Shown: positions 1 through 10,394 of the stretch, piece by piece
Position numbering within the stretch: position 1 is the stretch's first letter
How the letters are laid out: the number at the start of each line of letters is the position of its first letter
Source: Tieghemostelium lacteum
Taxonomy: Eukaryota > Evosea > Eumycetozoa > Dictyosteliales > Raperosteliaceae
Length of the DNA stretch: 64,000 nucleotides
Assembly (NCBI GenBank): GCA_001606155.1
Contig: LODT01000001.1
Location: forward strand, 496,001 to 560,000
Direction: 5' to 3'
Program-made: the position numbers and the translations under genes
The notes under the pieces: model-generated
Told to the model about the DNA's origin: nothing
Databases searched by the model: none
The model's input: only the letters and a program-made list of their open reading frames with translations

Positions 1-1
1 T

Positions 2-184
2 GGTGTAGATGATAATGGAGCAGCACCGATAGATATTGATGTAGCATTGATACGTTTACTATATGAGTCCAAGGTTCCATCTCTGAAAGGATATTTCGAT
101 GCTTTGAAAGTTAAATATGCAGGCAAAACAGAATTGCTAAAAGCTCAAGAAACAATATATTATAATTACGGGCCTACAATCTAA
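2..184 (+). CDS. 3' end of an unrecognised gene, cut by the window edge
   Basis: An open frame enters from the left edge and stops at TAA 182-184, giving the last 60 residues of a protein. The segment is helical-looking and ends in the residues YYNYGPTI. I do not recognise the family. The frame is believable because a second, damaged copy of the same segment lies about 340 bp downstream and keeps the same peptide words (DVALIRL, DALKVKYAG, KAQETIYYNYGP). That pattern suggests a small tandem gene family whose main body lies left of the window. Function unknown; it could also be the end of a repeat-associated gene. Confidence 0.5.
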   Translation, partial: GVDDNGAAPIDIDVALIRLLYESKVPSLKGYFDALKVKYAGKTELLKAQETIYYNYGPTI

Positions 185-268
185 TTTATTATGTTTTAAA
201 ATCATTCCTTATAAAAACAGTCTATGCAAAAAAAATTAAAAATTAAAAATAAATAAAATAATTGAAAA

Positions 269-505
269 AGATTCTGCATCAGATAATGAAGTGGTAGATC
301 TAATGAAACAAAAAAAAGAAAGAATTTCCTGGAATTAACAAACGGTGTAGATAACAATGGAGCACCGATAGGTGTTGATGTAGCATTGATACGTTTAGGA
401 TGTATCGATGCTTTGAAAGTTAAATATGCAGGCTAATTAGAATTGGAAAAAGCTCAAGAAACAATATATTATAATTACGGGCCTAAATTTAATATTCTTT
501 TTTAA
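269..505 (+). pseudogene. decayed tandem copy of the gene end at 2-184
   Basis: This stretch repeats the 2-184 segment with strong nucleotide similarity. Words such as GATGCTTTGAAAGTTAAATA and AAAGCTCAAGAAACAATATA occur in both copies. It lacks a piece present in the first copy (the part coding YESKVPSLKGYF) and has an in-frame TAA where the first copy has a lysine codon, so it cannot make the full product. It also keeps some sequence upstream of the shared part (about 269-343) that looks coding; its equivalent in the first copy lies outside the window. It is best read as a truncated tandem duplicate. Confidence 0.6.
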
Positions 506-649
506 CATCATCCATTATAAAAAATAGTCTATTTAATTATATTATATAATTAAATTTTAAATAAAAAAAAGTAAATTGATATTAAAAAAATGTTTAAAAT
601 AAATTTTTTTCGTTCGTTTTTTTCATTTTTAATTTTAATAGATTAGAGA

Positions 650-2341
650 ATGGCTGTATCAAATAAAAGATCAATTACAACAGTTAATGGAAATAAGAAA
701 CCATTATCTAATTCACCAAAAGTAGAAATTAAAAAACCTACAAATACCAAATTAAATAATATTAAGAAATCAGCAACTACACAATCACCTAAAAAGAAAT
801 TAAAGAGAACTATTGATGATTCAGGGGATGACGATGAATTAAAAAGTCAACTAAGTAAAATTATGAGTGGTGCTGGTGGTATGGATGAAGATTTTGATGA
901 CGAAGATAATGACGAAGATTTTGATGATGAAAATGATAATCAAGATGTTATGGATTTTGATGATGATGAAGATGAAGAAGAAGTTGATGATGAAGATGAA
1001 GATTTCGATGAAGATTTTGATGAAGATGATGAAGATGATGAAGATGAAGATGATGATGAATTGGATGAAGAGGAAATGGAAGCTAGAGGTAAACAACTAG
1101 TTGATGATGAAGTTAATGATTTATATTCTGAAATGCAAGATATTGATAGTGAAGATGATGAGGAAGATGAAGAAGAAGAGGAAGAACAACCAATTGCTAT
1201 TCCAAACAAAAGATTAACAGCTAAAGTAAAATATACTGGAGAAGCCTTCCAAGGATTTGCAAAAGTTGGAGACTATGAAAGTGATAAAAAACTAAAACCA
1301 ATTGCTAAACAAGTAAAAATTGCTCAAGAATTGGAAAATGATCAAGAAATTGAAGTTGAAGGTGGTTCTGATTTAGATGATGAAGAACCAGAAGAACAAA
1401 CTCCACAACCAAAAACATCAAAATATCATATTTATGATACTGTAGGTTTTTACACACACATATATAATAACTAGTGTGAATATGTAAATTTTTATTATAA
1501 TAATGTTTTACTAATATGGAAATTTTTTTAAATGGGAATTGAATAGGAGGGAATTCAACAAAAATTAAGAGAAATTAAAATGGAAAAGATTCCATGGGTA
1601 CACACATTGGCATTAACATCAAAGAGTAAGATGGCTATTGAAGATGTTCATGATGATTTCAAGAGAGAGGTTGCATTCTATCAACACACTCTACAGACTG
1701 TATTGGATTGCGAAAAACTATGTAAAGAAAATAATTTATTAGTCAGAAGAAAACCAGATTACTTTGCAGAGATGATTAAATCTGATGAGCAAATGTTCAA
1801 GATTAAAGCTAAATTACAGGATGACAAAAAACGTGTGGAAACTGCAGACCTCATTAGAAAGAAGAGAGAGATTAAGAAATTTGGAAAACAGGTTCAAGTT
1901 CAGAAATTACAAGAGAGACAAAAACAAAAGTCAGATGCTATCGACTCTGTTAAGAAATGGAGAAAGAATCGTGAGAAGGGTAATGTCTCAGACGATTTTG
2001 ATATTGATTTGATTCAAGATGATAACAAGGGTGGAAAGAGTGAGGTTGGATCCAAGAGAAAGAGAGGTGAAGACAGAGTGGCTCCAGGCCAGAAAGTAAA
2101 CAAACTCGGTCTAGCTGAGAAGGGTAAAAAGAGACAATTGAAAGATCAAAAATATGGGTTTGGTGGAAAGAAGAGATATGCAAAGACAAACGACTCAACT
2201 TCTACAAATGATTTCTCTTCCTTTAATGCAAAAAGAAATAACGAAGACAGAGATTATTCAAGAGGAAAAGGAGGTAAATCTAAAAAAGGTGGTCCAAAAG
2301 CTAGAGTTGGTAAAAGTAAGAGAACTCAAGGCAGAAAATAA
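650..2341 (+). CDS. ebp2: EBP2 (EBNA1BP2) rRNA-processing protein, spliced
   Basis: Model: exon 1 650-1441, intron 1442-1546 (GT-AG, 105 bp), exon 2 1547-2341, giving 527 residues. The N-terminal half is an extreme Asp/Glu tract. The C-terminal half is the conserved Ebp2 domain, with the block around PDYFAEMIKSDEQM followed by a KKREIKKFGKQVQ helix and a Lys/Arg/Gly-rich tail with an FGGKKR motif, all typical of the family. Ebp2 is a nucleolar factor required for 27S pre-rRNA processing and 60S subunit assembly. Exon 2 is entered in phase 0 and reads straight through its internal ATG (1580), so that ATG is not the start. The acidic N-terminus is longer than in human EBNA1BP2. Confidence 0.9.
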
Positions 2342-2600
2342 ATTTATAACAATAATTAATTTAAATATTAGATTTTTGTTTATACATTTTTTTTTTGAAT
2401 TCTTAGATGTAATGTTGATGTTTCCAATTTTAAAAAATCTCTAACCTGCCTCTTTATCTCCACCTCAAAAGATAAAAACTTTTTTATTTATTTTTTTTTT
2501 TTTTATTATTTTCATTTATATTATTATTTCAAATTGTATAAACTAATAGCAAATTTTTATCTTTTTATAAAAAGTCATTTATTTCAAACATAACACAACA

Positions 2601-4131
2601 ATGCCTCTCAGTAATTGCACCATTTGTAGTTATGTTAAAGTTAAATATGAGTAAGTATAGTGCAACATCTCAAAATGTTGAGATTAGATAATGGAGGAAT
2701 CTAATAACAATATATAAGATGCGTCAAATGCCCCGATGTAGGTTTATGTAAAGAATGTTATAATAACGGTCTAGGAGAAACTATAGAAAATCATTTACCA
2801 TCTCATCCGCTTTCAGTAATTGGTATGTAGATTTTAATAGACATATATATTTAGTTAGGGTTTATAGAGTTAGTAGACTAATTTGTATGGTTGGTGTGTG
2901 TGTATATATAGAAAAAAATGAAGAAGATGATGATAGTGATGAATATGTAGATGAGGATGAAGAGGAAGAAGAAGAAGAAGAAAGTGATGATGATTATGAA
3001 GATGAATGGGAGCAAACAAATAAAAATATTAGACATAGAATAAGTGCTGGTGGAGGTGGTGGTGGTAATGAAGAAGATGACTATTATAATGATGAAGATG
3101 ATGATGATGATGACGATGATGAAATTGATGATGATGACATAAGTGAGAATTATGCTGACTTTTTTGAGGAATTGGATTCTACAGTCAGTAAGATATTTCA
3201 AGGTTTGAATAGCAGTACCTCTGGACAAGGTAGTTCACAAAATGGTACTGGTGCAACTTATGCTTGTCCATATTGTAAATTAATCCTTACAGAGAGTCAT
3301 TTGGTAGAACATGTACTTACCAGTCATGGTAAGGAAAAGAAAAATGTAGTATGTCCAATATGTGTATCTCAACCTGGTGGCGACCCAAATTACTACTCTA
3401 AACATTTTCCATCTCATTTAACTTTGAGACATTCAGGAATTGCACAATCTTCTCTTCATTTACCAGAGAGTTTAATTGGCGGTGGTGGAGATAGAGCCTC
3501 TAAAGTCACTTTAGAGGATCTAAGTCTACTAAAGAGTACAGATTTACTGTCTACTTTATTTAGTAATACATCTTTGTCTTCAGTTTTAGGAAGTTTAGGA
3601 GGACAAGAGTTATCTGGAAACAAACAAAAAGATATTGAAAATATATATTTGGATTTCAAAAAGAGATCCACTAATAGTCAGCAACAGCAACAACAACAAC
3701 AACAACAGAAAACTCCTATTGTATCATTTAGCAGTGTATATAGAGACAGTGAAATGTCAAATAGCGGCGGTAACTTAGGTGATTGTACAAATAATAATAT
3801 AAATCTTAAAGCTTCACATTCCAATTTAAATATATTTAATAACAGTAGCAGTAATTTAACATCCATTCCAACCATTTCAACATCAACCAACAACAACAAT
3901 AATAATAACAACAATATAAATAGTAATCTAATATCTAAAGATGACAATATTGATTCAATTAGCAATATTTCATCAATTGAAAGTGATTCTAACAAAATCA
4001 AAAAACCACAGTTAAATATGCTCAATCAAATGTTACCCAACACAAGAGAGGATCAAGAAAGAAAGAACAATGAAACAATTCTAAAAAGTACATTTATGAG
4101 AGAACTTTTGTATGATACTATATTTTTCTAA
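2601..4131 (+). CDS. kcmf1: KCMF1-like RING/ZZ-type E3 ubiquitin ligase, three exons
   Basis: Model: exon 1 2601-2650, intron 2651-2718, exon 2 2719-2822, intron 2823-2911, exon 3 2912-4131. The first two exons encode a ZZ-type zinc finger (NCTIC, CVKCPDVGLCKECY and a following H-x3-H pair). After an acidic stretch comes a Di19-type zinc-binding region (YACPYCKLIL, H-x4-H, VCPICVSQPGGDPN, H-x3-H). ZZ plus Di19 in this order is the signature of KCMF1, an E3 ligase that works with UBR4 in the N-degron pathway. The C-terminus is low-complexity (poly-Gln, poly-Asn). The in-frame ATG at 2887 lies inside intron 2 and would drop the ZZ finger, so I chose 2601. Confidence 0.82.
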
Positions 4132-4739
4132 TTCTCTCACTCTCACCTGAAAATAAAACCCTCATTTATACATTTATATACACAAAACCTTCCTCTATAA
4201 TACCCTCTACCATTAATTATTATTTAATTCCTAACCTCCACAACCCTATTTTTATTTTTTTAAATTTTTAATAAAACCCATCAAACAAATGGATCCCAAT
4301 TTTTTCGAATTGATGGATAGACATGTTTCATTGTAAAATTAAATTTAGATTTTTTTTTTCGATTGGACAGATTCTTAAGATTCAGTAAAAAATCAATTGA
4401 GGGTTGTAAAATTAGAGCTTATCCGTAAATTCAAAACAAATCGATATTTTTCAATGAAATCCGTTGCAAAACTATTTTGATTTTTGTAAAATCAAACGTC
4501 AAATTTTGTATTTCCAAATTTTAGAGGGTTAGAATGGACAGTCTCTTTCATATCACTGACCCTATATTTTTAATTGCGAATATTTATAGATATCAACTTA
4601 TCTTCTTTTTTTTTCCGAGATCCATTGGCACCTTACTCTTAACTTTTTTTTATTTTAATTTTATTTATTTAATTATTTATATTACTACTTTATATATTTA
4701 TATTTTCTATTTATATTTATCTCTATTAAATTAGAAATA
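4132..4739. other. intergenic region, no gene seen
   Basis: AT-rich spacer between the KCMF1-like gene and the membrane-protein gene. A 66-codon open frame at 4534-4734 is Phe/Tyr/Ile-rich with no start context or family similarity, and I do not call it. The last 100 bases are T-rich and likely hold the promoter of the gene at 4740. Confidence 0.6.
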
Positions 4740-5777
4740 ATGGATAGTTTAACAAGTAATCAAAAGAATGCATTTTACACATTCATGGTTATAAGATTAT
4801 GTGTATATAGTTATTTTGTCGCAGTTAATGGATATCAATCAGCATGGGAAATCAAGAATTTCATGAAAAAGAAACAAGTAAATACAAGATTTTTTGTATT
4901 TTTCAGTTATATGATATTTTGTATGTTTCGTGTGGCATGTTGTTGTAGATTTTTTGATAGACCTGATGAATATCTAGTTGGTACATGGTATTATTTCCTG
5001 TTTAGTTGGAGTGTGGTATTTGTAATGACAGCATGGTGTAGTATAAGTTCATTTTGGATGCAACTATTTTACACATTTTTTGTGACTGAAGATGTCCGTT
5101 CTGGTCATGTAAAGAGAATTCTAGTGATTGCTTATTCTTTAGCTGTGGCATTCTTCATATATGAAGTGCCTGTAACTATCATTTGTTTAGAGAGGGATAT
5201 AAGTACTGCAGAAGCCATAGGTTTCATTGTCTTCTTAGTACTGTTTTTCCTACAAATTGGTGTGAATGGAATGATTTTAATCAAGTCCCTAAAAAATCAT
5301 CAAAAGAAATCAAGATTTGCAAATTTCGATCACATGATTTTCAAAACTAAAATTCTGATGGCCACAATCGTGATTTCAGTTGTAGTCATTCTAGCACATG
5401 ATATTGTATTTAACTTTGCAATTACTCCAGAGTATTGGCATTTCCCATTGAGTTCTTTGATTACTGGTGTAATTGAAGTTGGGCAAATGGTTTCGGTTTT
5501 ATTGGTCCTTTCAAATGGAGATTATAAGTCATATATACTATTCAGAAGAATTAGAAACATTGCATCACAAGGTTCTGAGGGTCCATCATCATCCAAAGAA
5601 TCTTCTAAAGGTAACGCTGGTAATTCTTCATCAAAAGTAAATTCAAAATCAATGGCTTCAAATTCAAAATCCAGCGATAGTGAAACTGATAGTTCAATTT
5701 CTATCGATGTATCCCCTGATAAATCAATGTCAGTTGAGTTATCAAATATTGAAACTGAAAAAGAAAACTCTATATAA
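4740..5777 (+). CDS. multi-pass (about 7 TM) membrane protein, THH1/TOM1/TOM3-like topology
   Basis: Single exon, 345 residues. I count about seven hydrophobic segments between residues 15 and 260: an N-terminal pair, an aromatic/Cys-rich segment around FRVACCC, a WSVVFVM segment, and four more ending in a GVIEVGQMVSVLLVLSNG helix. The C-terminal 80 residues are a Ser-rich, acidic cytosolic-looking tail (runs of SSSKESSKG and SDSETDSS). The layout and the Arg/Lys-rich loops resemble the THH1/TOM1/TOM3 and GPCR-like membrane families found in dictyostelids, but I see no diagnostic motif, so the family name is only a suggestion. The ATG follows a purine-rich AT leader, as is usual in these genomes. 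Confidence 0.7.
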   Translation: MDSLTSNQKNAFYTFMVIRLCVYSYFVAVNGYQSAWEIKNFMKKKQVNTRFFVFFSYMIFCMFRVACCCRFFDRPDEYLVGTWYYFLFSWSVVFVMTAWCSISSFWMQLFYTFFVTEDVRSGHVKRILVIAYSLAVAFFIYEVPVTIICLERDISTAEAIGFIVFLVLFFLQIGVNGMILIKSLKNHQKKSRFANFDHMIFKTKILMATIVISVVVILAHDIVFNFAITPEYWHFPLSSLITGVIEVGQMVSVLLVLSNGDYKSYILFRRIRNIASQGSEGPSSSKESSKGNAGNSSSKVNSKSMASNSKSSDSETDSSISIDVSPDKSMSVELSNIETEKENSI

Positions 5778-5968
5778 ATTAAATAATAATAATGTACATA
5801 TAAAAAGAAATAAACTTTAATGTAATTGTAGTCAAACAATTCAAAAATATAAAAATTAAAAACTTTATCAAATTTATGTAAGGTTGAGTTGTCAAGTTCA
5901 TCAAAATTAATAAAAAACTTTTTTTTTTTTCTTCTTATTTTATTATTTTTAAATTCTGTTAAATAACA

Positions 5969-7982
5969 ATGTCATTACATATTCTATATAGATCTCAAAA
6001 AAATACAATTCAGGTACTGCCTAATAACTCAATGGCTGAGATATTAGAGAAAGGTTGTAAATCATTCAGATTGAATGAACAACATTATACATTACAGTAA
6101 GTGTAGATAGTGACTCACTATGTTGAAAGATTGAATTTTTAACTCAATTGTTATTTATCTATAGACACAATGGTAAACCTGTAAATTTATCATTACCATT
6201 TAGATTATCAGGTATTCCAAATCAGAGTAGAGTTAGTATTGTAGAAAAAACCTCATCAACTATGGCAACTGTTAAACAAGTTAATATAGCAATTCAGTTG
6301 AGTGATGGTAAAAGATATACATCACCTATGAAGACTTCTGTAACATTGTGGGATATCTTATTACATTTTGAGGAAAAAGAGAAACTAATATTGACCACGC
6401 AATTTGATGCTCAAGAACGTTATGTTTGCCCTGTATTCAATTTACTCAACAAAGAAATTAAGACATTAGATTTACTTCAGTCAACTACACTTTTGTCTTT
6501 ACATGTTACTGAATCTGTACTCATTAAATTATCATTTCAACCTACTAGTGATTTATCAAAAGATGAAGTTTTAAAATTACTTATTAATTATAAACCACCT
6601 TCTACAACTACACCACCTTCTATAACTACACCATCACCACCACCAACTACAACAACAACTACAACAACTACAACTTCTACGTCACCTATAACAAATGAAA
6701 CTATCTCACCATCAACACAAACTACAACTACAACAACAACAACAAGTTCTACCTCACCTATTAATAATGTAACCATTTCACCACCTACACAAACTACAAT
6801 TTCACCAAATACATCAGAGGTTAAAGTTATACCACCTACAGTTGAGGAATTTGAGAAACCAATAGATACCTCTTTATCCGAAGTGGAATATAGAGCATTA
6901 GTTAAGAAGGTTTCTGAGGCATTATCACCAACTTCTACATCATCTAATTCAATTTCACCAAATTGGGTTAATATAGAACAAGAGACATTTAAATTCCCGA
7001 CATCTACTACTACAACAACTACAACAAGTTCAAGTGATAGTAAAATGGATGATTTAGATGTAATTAAACCAGAGGAAATAACTGTAAATAGAAATTTAAG
7101 AGTTTATGTACCAGTTGACCAGGATTTAGATATTTCATGTATGTAATTTGTTTGTACAATATGATAAAGAAAAAGAAAATTAATGAATATATACAATAGC
7201 AATTGTACATGATGATAAATTATCAGAAGAAGATTTTAAAAGATTACAAGAATCAAATAAGAGAGAAAAGAAAGCAAAGGAGGAAGATAGTGCTGTATTG
7301 AAAACTAAATATCTAAGAGAAAAAGAATTTATAAAGAAAATGTCAAAATACTCTAATACTGTATTGAGAGTATATTTCCCAACTAAACAAGTATTAGAAA
7401 TGACATTTTCATCACATGAAAGGGTTTCTGCTTTAGTTATTTATCTTAAATCACTGTTCACAGAACCACAACCTTTATTCTATTTATGTAGGTATTCCTT
7501 GAAATAGATGTGAATATTATTTGAATTAATTTCCTCCTCTATACTAATACCTGATATATTAAATTTTAATAGATACAACACCACCATACACAGTATTACA
7601 TAATTTCAATCATACCCTATTAAAGGAGGGTTTGATACCTAATGCTAAAATATATTTAGGTTTTGCAAATGAAACTTCTAATATCACATTTATTCCAGAG
7701 GTTGACGATATGTTTTTAAAGGCAAATCAATTGCCAGTTCTAACTGGTACTACTATATATAAACAACAGAAGGATCAAAAAATGTTTGATAGTGAAGCAA
7801 CAACTATCACAACAACAACAACTACATCTTCTACCAGTAATAATAACAGTTATGATAATGATAGTGAAATGAAGGATGTTAACGAATCAACAAACACCAT
7901 CACATCACCAAACAGAAGTGCATCCTCTAATCAATCTAAAGATAAAATAGTTCCAAAATGGTTCACTATGGGTAAAAAATAA
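5969..7982 (+). CDS. ubxd9: TUG/ASPSCR1 (UBXD9) homologue, p97 cofactor, four exons
   Basis: Model: exons 5969-6096, 6165-7138, 7200-7487 and 7573-7982, all with GT-AG introns of 61-85 bp, giving 599 residues. The N-terminus is a TUG-type ubiquitin-like domain (MSLHILYRSQ to VSIVEKT). A second ubiquitin-like stretch follows (VNIAIQLSDGKRY, TLWDILLHFE), matching the human TUG block before LWELLSHF. Then come Thr/Pro-rich low-complexity tracts and, across exons 3 and 4, a UBX domain (VLRVYFPTKQVLEMTF to KIYLGF). TUG/ASPL proteins bind p97/VCP and disassemble its hexamer; human TUG also retains GLUT4 vesicles. The D. discoideum orthologue is known as UBXD9. The acidic and Lys-rich linker before the UBX domain fits the family. 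Confidence 0.88.
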
Positions 7983-8448
7983 ATGAAAAAGAACTGTTTT
8001 TACTCTTTCCCCAATTATCACTTGTTAATTATCATATTAAATCTTATTCATGTAATTTAAAAGATGGTGTGTTGTTTAATTTAAAAGAAATCAAAACACC
8101 CCAATAATATAAAAGTTGAAAATCTAACAACCACTCACCACACTATATAAAGAGATATTAAAAATATTGGTTACTCTTTTTTAATTCTCACTAACACACT
8201 AAATTAAATTAAAATTAATATGGAAGTGTCCAATGATTTTCTATTCAAATGATCATCAGTTTAACTATAAATGAAAAATCAAGTAATTGAATTCTTAAAA
8301 TTAGATATCTAACGAACCATTTATAGATATGATAAATTTGTGTATATACTAACTGTTTAGAAAATTTTAAGTATTTAAACTATTGAAAATTTATACTTTT
8401 AAATCATTAATCAAGTTTAATTAAAAACAAATAAACAAATAAATCAAA
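7983..8448 (+). promoter_or_regulatory. spacer with likely promoter of the HssA-like gene
   Basis: A 466-bp spacer without a gene. At 8066-8074 (GGTGTGTTG) and 8092-8100 (CAAAACACC) lie two GT/CA-rich words in inverted orientation, resembling the G-box type elements bound by GBF in Dictyostelium developmental promoters. A TATA-like TATATAAAG sits at 8145-8152. A 10-codon open frame at 8220 is too short to call. The assignment to the gene at 8449 is inference. Confidence 0.35.
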
Positions 8449-8715
8449 ATGTCAATCTTAGGTATGTAATAAATTGTATTAATACTCTAGTTTAAAATAA
8501 ATATTAATTTTATTTTAGCTTCAATTTCATCAATGGGTAACCCAAGCAAATTCACCTCTAAGGCAATGATCAGTGGTTCAAATGGATTAACCTCTGCTCA
8601 AGGTAAAGCTTCAAATGCTTATTTATTGAAAGCTGACATTGATTTAGATGTTCACATCTACATTCCAGGTCTTATCCATGCTGATATTGATCTTGATGCC
8701 AAAATCAGACTTTAA
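8449..8715 (+). CDS. HssA/2C/7E-like mini-protein, two exons
   Basis: Model: exon 1 8449-8461 (only 13 nt, MSIL plus one base), intron 8462-8518, exon 2 8519-8715, giving 69 residues. The start MSILASISSMGNPS and the tiny first exon match the style of the dictyostelid hssA/2C/7E and sigN mini-gene families, whose members are small, Ser/Gly-rich and mostly prestalk- or culmination-expressed. Unlike most members there is no Gly/Cys-rich core. Instead the C-terminal half contains a near-repeat of ADIDLD (KADIDLDVHIYIPG and HADIDLDAKIRL), giving an alternating acidic/hydrophobic pattern. The family call is moderate; the biochemical role of these proteins is not known. Confidence 0.6.
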
Positions 8716-8880
8716 ATTCACATTGAATTTACAATTTGTCTTGTCTTCTTGTGTAAATTAATAAAATTTAATTTATTTATTATTTAAATATTCTATTTAA
8801 AACTGTATAGTTTTAAATTAATTTTATTTTTTCTTTGAATTTTGTCAACCACCAGACGAAACATTATAACAGAGTATAAA

Positions 8881-9474
8881 ATGACCGAAGTAAAATCACC
8901 AAAACATAGTGTTTTATTTGTATGCTTAGGAAATGTAAGTTTTTAAATGAATAAGAATTAGAAGATGGTAAATGGTTAACCAAAATAATAGATATGTAGA
9001 TCTACAATGGCAGAGATTATAATGAGGGCATTGTGTGTTGATGAATTGGATAATTGGTTAATTGACAGTTGTGGAACTAGTGCATATCATATTGGTGATA
9101 CACCAGATGATAGAACAGTTTCAACATGTAGAGATTTATTAGAATCAACCATCTCAAAGAAATCCTCAGATCATTTTAAATCTATAAAATTACATAAAGC
9201 CAGACAGATACATCAAGACGATTTCAAAAATTTCAAATATATATTCGTTATGGATGATAGTAATCTAAGTAATGTTCAAAATTTTGTAAATAAGAGACCA
9301 GAACTCAATAATCATACTGCTATAGTTACTAAATTAGTTGTACATCACAGTACTGTCAAAACTAATGTTGTAGCTGACCCTTACTATGGTGGAATGAATG
9401 GTTTCGTTGAGATTTATTATCAAATTCTAGATTGTTGTAGAAACTTTAAGAAATCAGTTGAACAACAAAATTAA
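8881..9474 (+). CDS. low-molecular-weight protein tyrosine phosphatase
   Basis: Model: exon 1 8881-8934, intron 8935-8991 (57 bp), exon 2 8992-9474, giving 178 residues. The intron splits the active-site P-loop. After splicing the sequence reads VLFVCLGNICRSTMAE, the C-x5-R-S/T signature of LMW-PTPs, with the nucleophilic Cys in exon 1 and the Arg in exon 2. The general acid is in DPYYGG near the C-terminus, also canonical. LMW-PTPs are cytosolic enzymes that dephosphorylate phosphotyrosine. Length is a little over the usual 157. All key residues are present, so it should be active. Confidence 0.93.
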
Positions 9475-9580
9475 TAATATACACTTTAGTAGTAATAATA
9501 ATAAAGTTATAACTGTAAAAAAACAACAAATATATTTATTCTAGTGGTTGTGGTTGTGGTGGTGTGAGAAGTTAGGAAAT

Positions 9581-10154
9581 TTACAATGAACCTTGATATG
9601 GTTCTTGATATTTTTGTTGTTGATAATCTTGTCCACCAGATGGTTGAGATGATTGACTTGGAACGGATTGGTATTGGTAGGTACCAGCTTGTTGGTTGTT
9701 ATTGTTTGATGATGGTACACTGACACCAGCACTCATTTTGTAAATATTATCTCTAATGTCATAGATTGACATTACAATCTCACAACCGACTCTAGTTGTC
9801 AAAATGATAGCTAACAATTCCAAAGTTCCATATAGTAAACCTAAAAAGAATCCACCAGCTCCAAATTCTTTAGAGAGTGTAACAATCTCTGCAATAAAGA
9901 ATATAATAGCGGCAATGTAGGAAAAGTAGTAGATAATTGGTACAATACCTGTTGCTTGCCATGATCTTTTTTATGAATTTTTAAATTTCTAATGAATATT
10001 CTTTATTCTTTAATTACCAGGATGGAACTCTAGATTATACATACCTGAAATAGATTAATTCTCTCCAATTGGTATAAGTTTCAGGGAATGGTGATTCACT
10101 GGCACTGCTTGAAACTCTTGGTCCTAGACCGACATATCTACCTGCACCTTGCAT
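9581..10154 (-). CDS. DUF4282 two-TM membrane protein, two exons
   Basis: Model on the minus strand: exon 1 10154-10045, intron 10044-9966, exon 2 9965-9581, giving 164 residues. The intron falls in an Arg codon. The core has two hydrophobic helices (IIYYFSYIAAIIFFIAEIV and GGFFLGLLYGTLELLAIILTT) followed by RVGCEIVMSIYDIRDNI, the pattern of the DUF4282 family of small membrane proteins found in bacteria and dictyostelids. The C-terminal 55 residues are Gln/Ser/Pro/Tyr-rich (QYQSVPSQSSQPSG). Function is unknown. It is divergent from the SET-MYND gene with about 240 bp between the two starts. Confidence 0.7.
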
Positions 10155-10394
10155 TTTATGTTTAAATTTTATAAATAAATAAAAAAAAAGCTTTTGTAAA
10201 TAAAATTTAAAAAAAATAAAAAAGTAAAGAGTGAAGAAGAAAAAAAGTTTCGATAAATGAATTTTTATTTATTTACTTTTTAGTAAAACAAAATCTGTTT
10301 TCTTTAATTTTCGAGATTGGAATTTTCGTAATTACATTGCATTGCTGGTCACATTAATAGATTACCAGATACAGAGTCAGATTAAAGTGTCAAC

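Noticed and set aside
851-1209. Overlapping open frames on both strands inside the EBP2 acidic region
   Set aside because: They come from GAT/GAA repeats, which lack stops in most frames; the real frame has family support.
2887-2911. ATG 2887 as the start of the KCMF1-like protein
   Set aside because: It lies within a GT-AG intron, and upstream exons supply the ZZ finger in phase.
2878-3228. Minus-strand frame rich in Ile/Phe opposite the KCMF1-like gene
   Set aside because: Antisense shadow of the acidic codon repeats; no start context or family.
4534-4734. 66-codon open frame
   Set aside because: Phe/Tyr/Ile-rich translation of T-rich promoter DNA, no family signal.
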